Shown: positions 14,542-16,792 of the stretch, in pieces | How positions within the stretch are numbered: the stretch's first letter is position 1 | How the letters are laid out: each line of letters opens with the position of its first letter | Origin: Flavipsychrobacter stenotrophus | Lineage (GTDB): Bacteria; Bacteroidota; Bacteroidia; Chitinophagales; Chitinophagaceae | Length of the DNA stretch: 16,792 nt | Reading direction: 5' to 3' | Assembly: GCA_947371715.1 (NCBI GenBank) | Contig: CANBQQ010000022.1 | Span: 1-16,792, forward strand | The notes under the pieces: generated by a model | What the model was told of the DNA's origin: nothing | The model's input: the letters and a program-made list of their open reading frames with translations, nothing else | The model's database searches: none | Made by a program: the position numbers and the translations under genes

Positions 14542-16792
14542 TTACACTTTATCGAGCGCATATTTGATATAATCGGTTTCCTGGAGGAATTGGATCATTT
14601 CGTCGTTGAGCTCCATTTTAAGGGTTTGGGACTTTAGTTTTACGGCATAGCTGGTCTCAGCATCGGCTATGTATATGTATAACTCGGTATTGCCGGGGTA
14701 TGTCTTTACGTTCTTTTCTATGAAGCTAACAAACAACTCATCTACCTTTTCCATGGGGATGTAGATGCTCACCTTCTTGGTCCATACTTTACGGATCTCA
14801 TCGAGCAGGAGCATGTTACTTATGGAGAACTCCATAACGCCGGGGCGGTATTTATGTTCATCGTAAGTGCCCTGTATGAGTAGCTTCTGGCCATTGACGA
14901 GGTAGTTGCCATATTGCACGTAGCTCTTTTCCCAGAGCATGATCTCGTAGTTGCCGCTATAGTCGTTGATGGTGAACTTACCGAACTTAGAACCCTTCTT
15001 AGAGGTCATGTGGCCAACATCAGTTATGTAGCCCGCTATACGCAACGGACGGCCTTTATTTTCTTCCAGATCGCGGACCTGTGTAATGCCATAGTTATCC
15101 ATCTCGAACTTAAAGCCATCGAGCGGATGGGCGGATAGATAGATACCTACCACTTCTTTTTCTCTGTCCAGCAATTCGGGGAGACCCCACTTATCGCATG
15201 GCGGCATTATTGGTGGCTTTACTTCAGGCATAGCAGACTCACCAAACAGACTGTTGGTAGCTACTGAAGAACTGGCCTGAAACTGGTTGCCGAAGCGCAC
15301 CAGCCTATCCATACCGGTTATCGGATCATTGGCAGGAGCATAGAAATACTGTGCCCTGTGCATGTCTGTAAAGCAATCTAATGCACCAGCAAGCACCAGG
15401 CTTTCCAATGATTTCTTGTTGACCGTGCGCTGGTTAACGCGCTTAATAAGATCGTAAACAGAAACATATGGACCATTGGCTTCGCGCTCAGCTATAAGAT
15501 CTTCTACGGCTGCTTCACCCACCCCTTTAATGGCATTCATACCAAAGCGAACCACATTCTCTTTGGCCACGGCGAAGCCCTTTAAACTCTCATTTACATC
15601 CGGACCAAGTACCTGCAATTCCATGCGCTGGCACTCTTCCATGTAAAACTTTATCTTTTCAATATTACCCTGGTTATTCAGTACCGCCGCCATATACTCT
15701 GCCGGATAGTGCGCCTTGAGGTATGCCGTTTGATAGGCCACCAATGCATAACAGGTAGAGTGCGATTTATTGAAGGCGTATTGTGCGAAGGCCTCCCAGT
15801 CGGTCCAGATCTTTTGCAGCTTATCGGCAGGATGGCCTTTTTTGCCACCACCTTCAATGAACTGCCCCTTCATCTTATCCAGTACTGCCTTCTGCTTCTT
15901 ACCCATGGCCTTACGCAGTACGTCGGCATCGCCCTTGCTGAAACCGGCAAGACTCTGCGACAGCAACATCACCTGCTCCTGATACACGGTGATACCATAA
16001 GTATCTCCCAGGTACTCCTCCATATCCGGCACATCATAGACTATCTCTTCCTGCCCGTGCTTACGCTTGATGTAGTTAGGGATATATTCTATAGGGCCGG
16101 GACGATACAGAGCGTTCATGGCAATAAGGTCATCGAACTTATCGGGCTTAAGCGCGATAAGGTGCTTTTGCATACCGGCACTTTCAAACTGGAACGTACC
16201 ATTGGTCTCTCCGTTCTGGTAGAGCTCATAGGTCAGTTCGTCATCGAGCGGTATGGTATCTATATCGATCTCTATGTCGTAATTTCTCTTGATGAGTGCA
16301 AGCGCATCTTTGATGATGGTAAGGGTCTTTAACCCCAGGAAGTCCATCTTGATAACACCTGCGTTCTCGATCACATTCCCTTCGTACTGGGTGATGAGGG
16401 CATCCACATCCTTCACCATAAATACCGGCAAGAGATCGGTAAGATCGCTAGGGGCAATGATGATACCCGCCGCATGTATACCGGTGTTACGCACAGATCC
16501 TTCCAGCTTTACTGCGGCATGCAGCACCTCGCCATGCAGGGTAGGTTCGTTGTAAATAGCACGTAGCCGGTTCACCCCGTCCATTTCATCGGCACCCAGT
16601 CCTTCTTTCTGCTCCAGTCCACCCTCTCCTTTTATATCGGCCAGTATCAATCGTTTAAGATTGATACCCGGGCGCTCAGGCACCAGCTTGGCCAGCAGGT
16701 TACTTTCTGATAGCGGCAGATCGAGCGTGCGGGCTACGTCTTTGATACTACTCTTGGCGGCCATGGTACCATAGGTAACGATCTGCGCTACC
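14542..16792 (-). CDS. dnaE: DNA polymerase III alpha subunit, C-terminal part (cut by window edge)
   Basis: DnaE is the replicative polymerase. About 750 residues are present; the frame stays open to the window end, reading VAQIVTYGT before the Met at 16764, so the true start lies outside. Counted from that Met, RNTGIHAAGIII is at 92-103 and the third catalytic aspartate is Asp141 in KMDFLGL. YQEQVM is at 261-266, and the fingers segment FNKSHSTCYALVAYQTAYLK at 331-350. A helix-hairpin-helix with IKGVGEAAVEDL is at 412-423, and an OB-fold starting LRIAGYITDVG at 574-584. The first two catalytic aspartates should lie just beyond the edge. No PolC-type exonuclease is seen in this part. The C-terminus is intact and ends in a TAA. 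It is followed by trxA. Confidence 0.96.
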   Translation of the reverse strand, partial: VAQIVTYGTMAAKSSIKDVARTLDLPLSESNLLAKLVPERPGINLKRLILADIKGEGGLEQKEGLGADEMDGVNRLRAIYNEPTLHGEVLHAAVKLEGSVRNTGIHAAGIIIAPSDLTDLLPVFMVKDVDALITQYEGNVIENAGVIKMDFLGLKTLTIIKDALALIKRNYDIEIDIDTIPLDDELTYELYQNGETNGTFQFESAGMQKHLIALKPDKFDDLIAMNALYRPGPIEYIPNYIKRKHGQEEIVYDVPDMEEYLGDTYGITVYQEQVMLLSQSLAGFSKGDADVLRKAMGKKQKAVLDKMKGQFIEGGGKKGHPADKLQKIWTDWEAFAQYAFNKSHSTCYALVAYQTAYLKAHYPAEYMAAVLNNQGNIEKIKFYMEECQRMELQVLGPDVNESLKGFAVAKENVVRFGMNAIKGVGEAAVEDLIAEREANGPYVSVYDLIKRVNQRTVNKKSLESLVLAGALDCFTDMHRAQYFYAPANDPITGMDRLVRFGNQFQASSSVATNSLFGESAMPEVKPPIMPPCDKWGLPELLDREKEVVGIYLSAHPLDGFKFEMDNYGITQVRDLEENKGRPLRIAGYITDVGHMTSKKGSKFGKFTINDYSGNYEIMLWEKSYVQYGNYLVNGQKLLIQGTYDEHKYRPGVMEFSISNMLLLDEIRKVWTKKVSIYIPMEKVDELFVSFIEKNVKTYPGNTELYIYIADAETSYAVKLKSQTLKMELNDEMIQFLQETDYIKYALDKV

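Noticed and set aside
15709..16332. Long plus-strand open frame (207 codons)
   Set aside because: It lies wholly antisense to conserved dnaE sequence and shows no independent protein features; it is a codon-pattern shadow.
1..16792. CRISPR arrays, insertion sequences, phage or defence genes
   Set aside because: No spaced direct repeats, transposase, integrase or known defence protein was seen; the only tandem repeats are those coding in gldL.

Overview
This window reads as a chromosomal segment of a Bacteroidota bacterium. The strongest evidence is a complete gldK-gldL-gldM-gldN block, the core of the type IX secretion system (T9SS) found only in that phylum. Promoter-like sites of the TTG(N19-23)TAnnTTTG type, used by the Bacteroidota primary sigma factor, and weak A-rich translation starts agree with this. 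A Chitinophagales or Sphingobacteriales-like source is plausible but cannot be fixed from sequence alone. Every convincing gene lies on the minus strand, so transcription runs from right to left.

Right end (14.0-16.8 kb): the 3' part of dnaE (replicative DNA polymerase III alpha), cut by the window edge, then trxA with its own promoter and a hairpin terminator. A noncoding stretch of about 650 bp follows. It holds a good promoter match about 370 nt upstream of gldK.

Centre (8.3-13.8 kb): gldK, gldL, gldM and gldN, closely spaced and closed by a strong intrinsic terminator. GldL and GldM form the proton-driven inner-membrane motor; GldK and GldN form the periplasmic ring at the outer membrane. 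Three local peculiarities stand out. GldK has an ordinary signal peptide and no lipobox cysteine. GldK also carries a Lys/Glu/Ala-rich insertion inside its FGE-sulfatase-like domain. The GldL cytoplasmic tail is built from 45-residue repeats.

Left-centre (3.9-8.2 kb): a secreted protein of unknown function with YD-like repeats. After it comes a likely operon of a Gfo/Idh/MocA sugar-nucleotide dehydrogenase, an unknown lipoprotein and a polyprenyl-phosphate sugar transferase, which suggests initiation of a surface polysaccharide.

Left (0.3-3.8 kb): a TetR regulator, a small HMA-fold-like protein lacking the metal-binding CxxC, and an MFS transporter form a compact operon. An 18-bp palindrome sits between the two promoter elements, which predicts autorepression. 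A terminator separates this operon from an acyltransferase-3 membrane protein. The first 300 bp hold a terminator pointing rightward and otherwise nothing recognisable.

I found no CRISPR array, tRNA, rRNA, insertion sequence, phage gene or clear defence system. The window is largely core genome; the unusual points are details of the T9SS proteins, the cis-regulatory sites and three uncharacterised small or secreted proteins.
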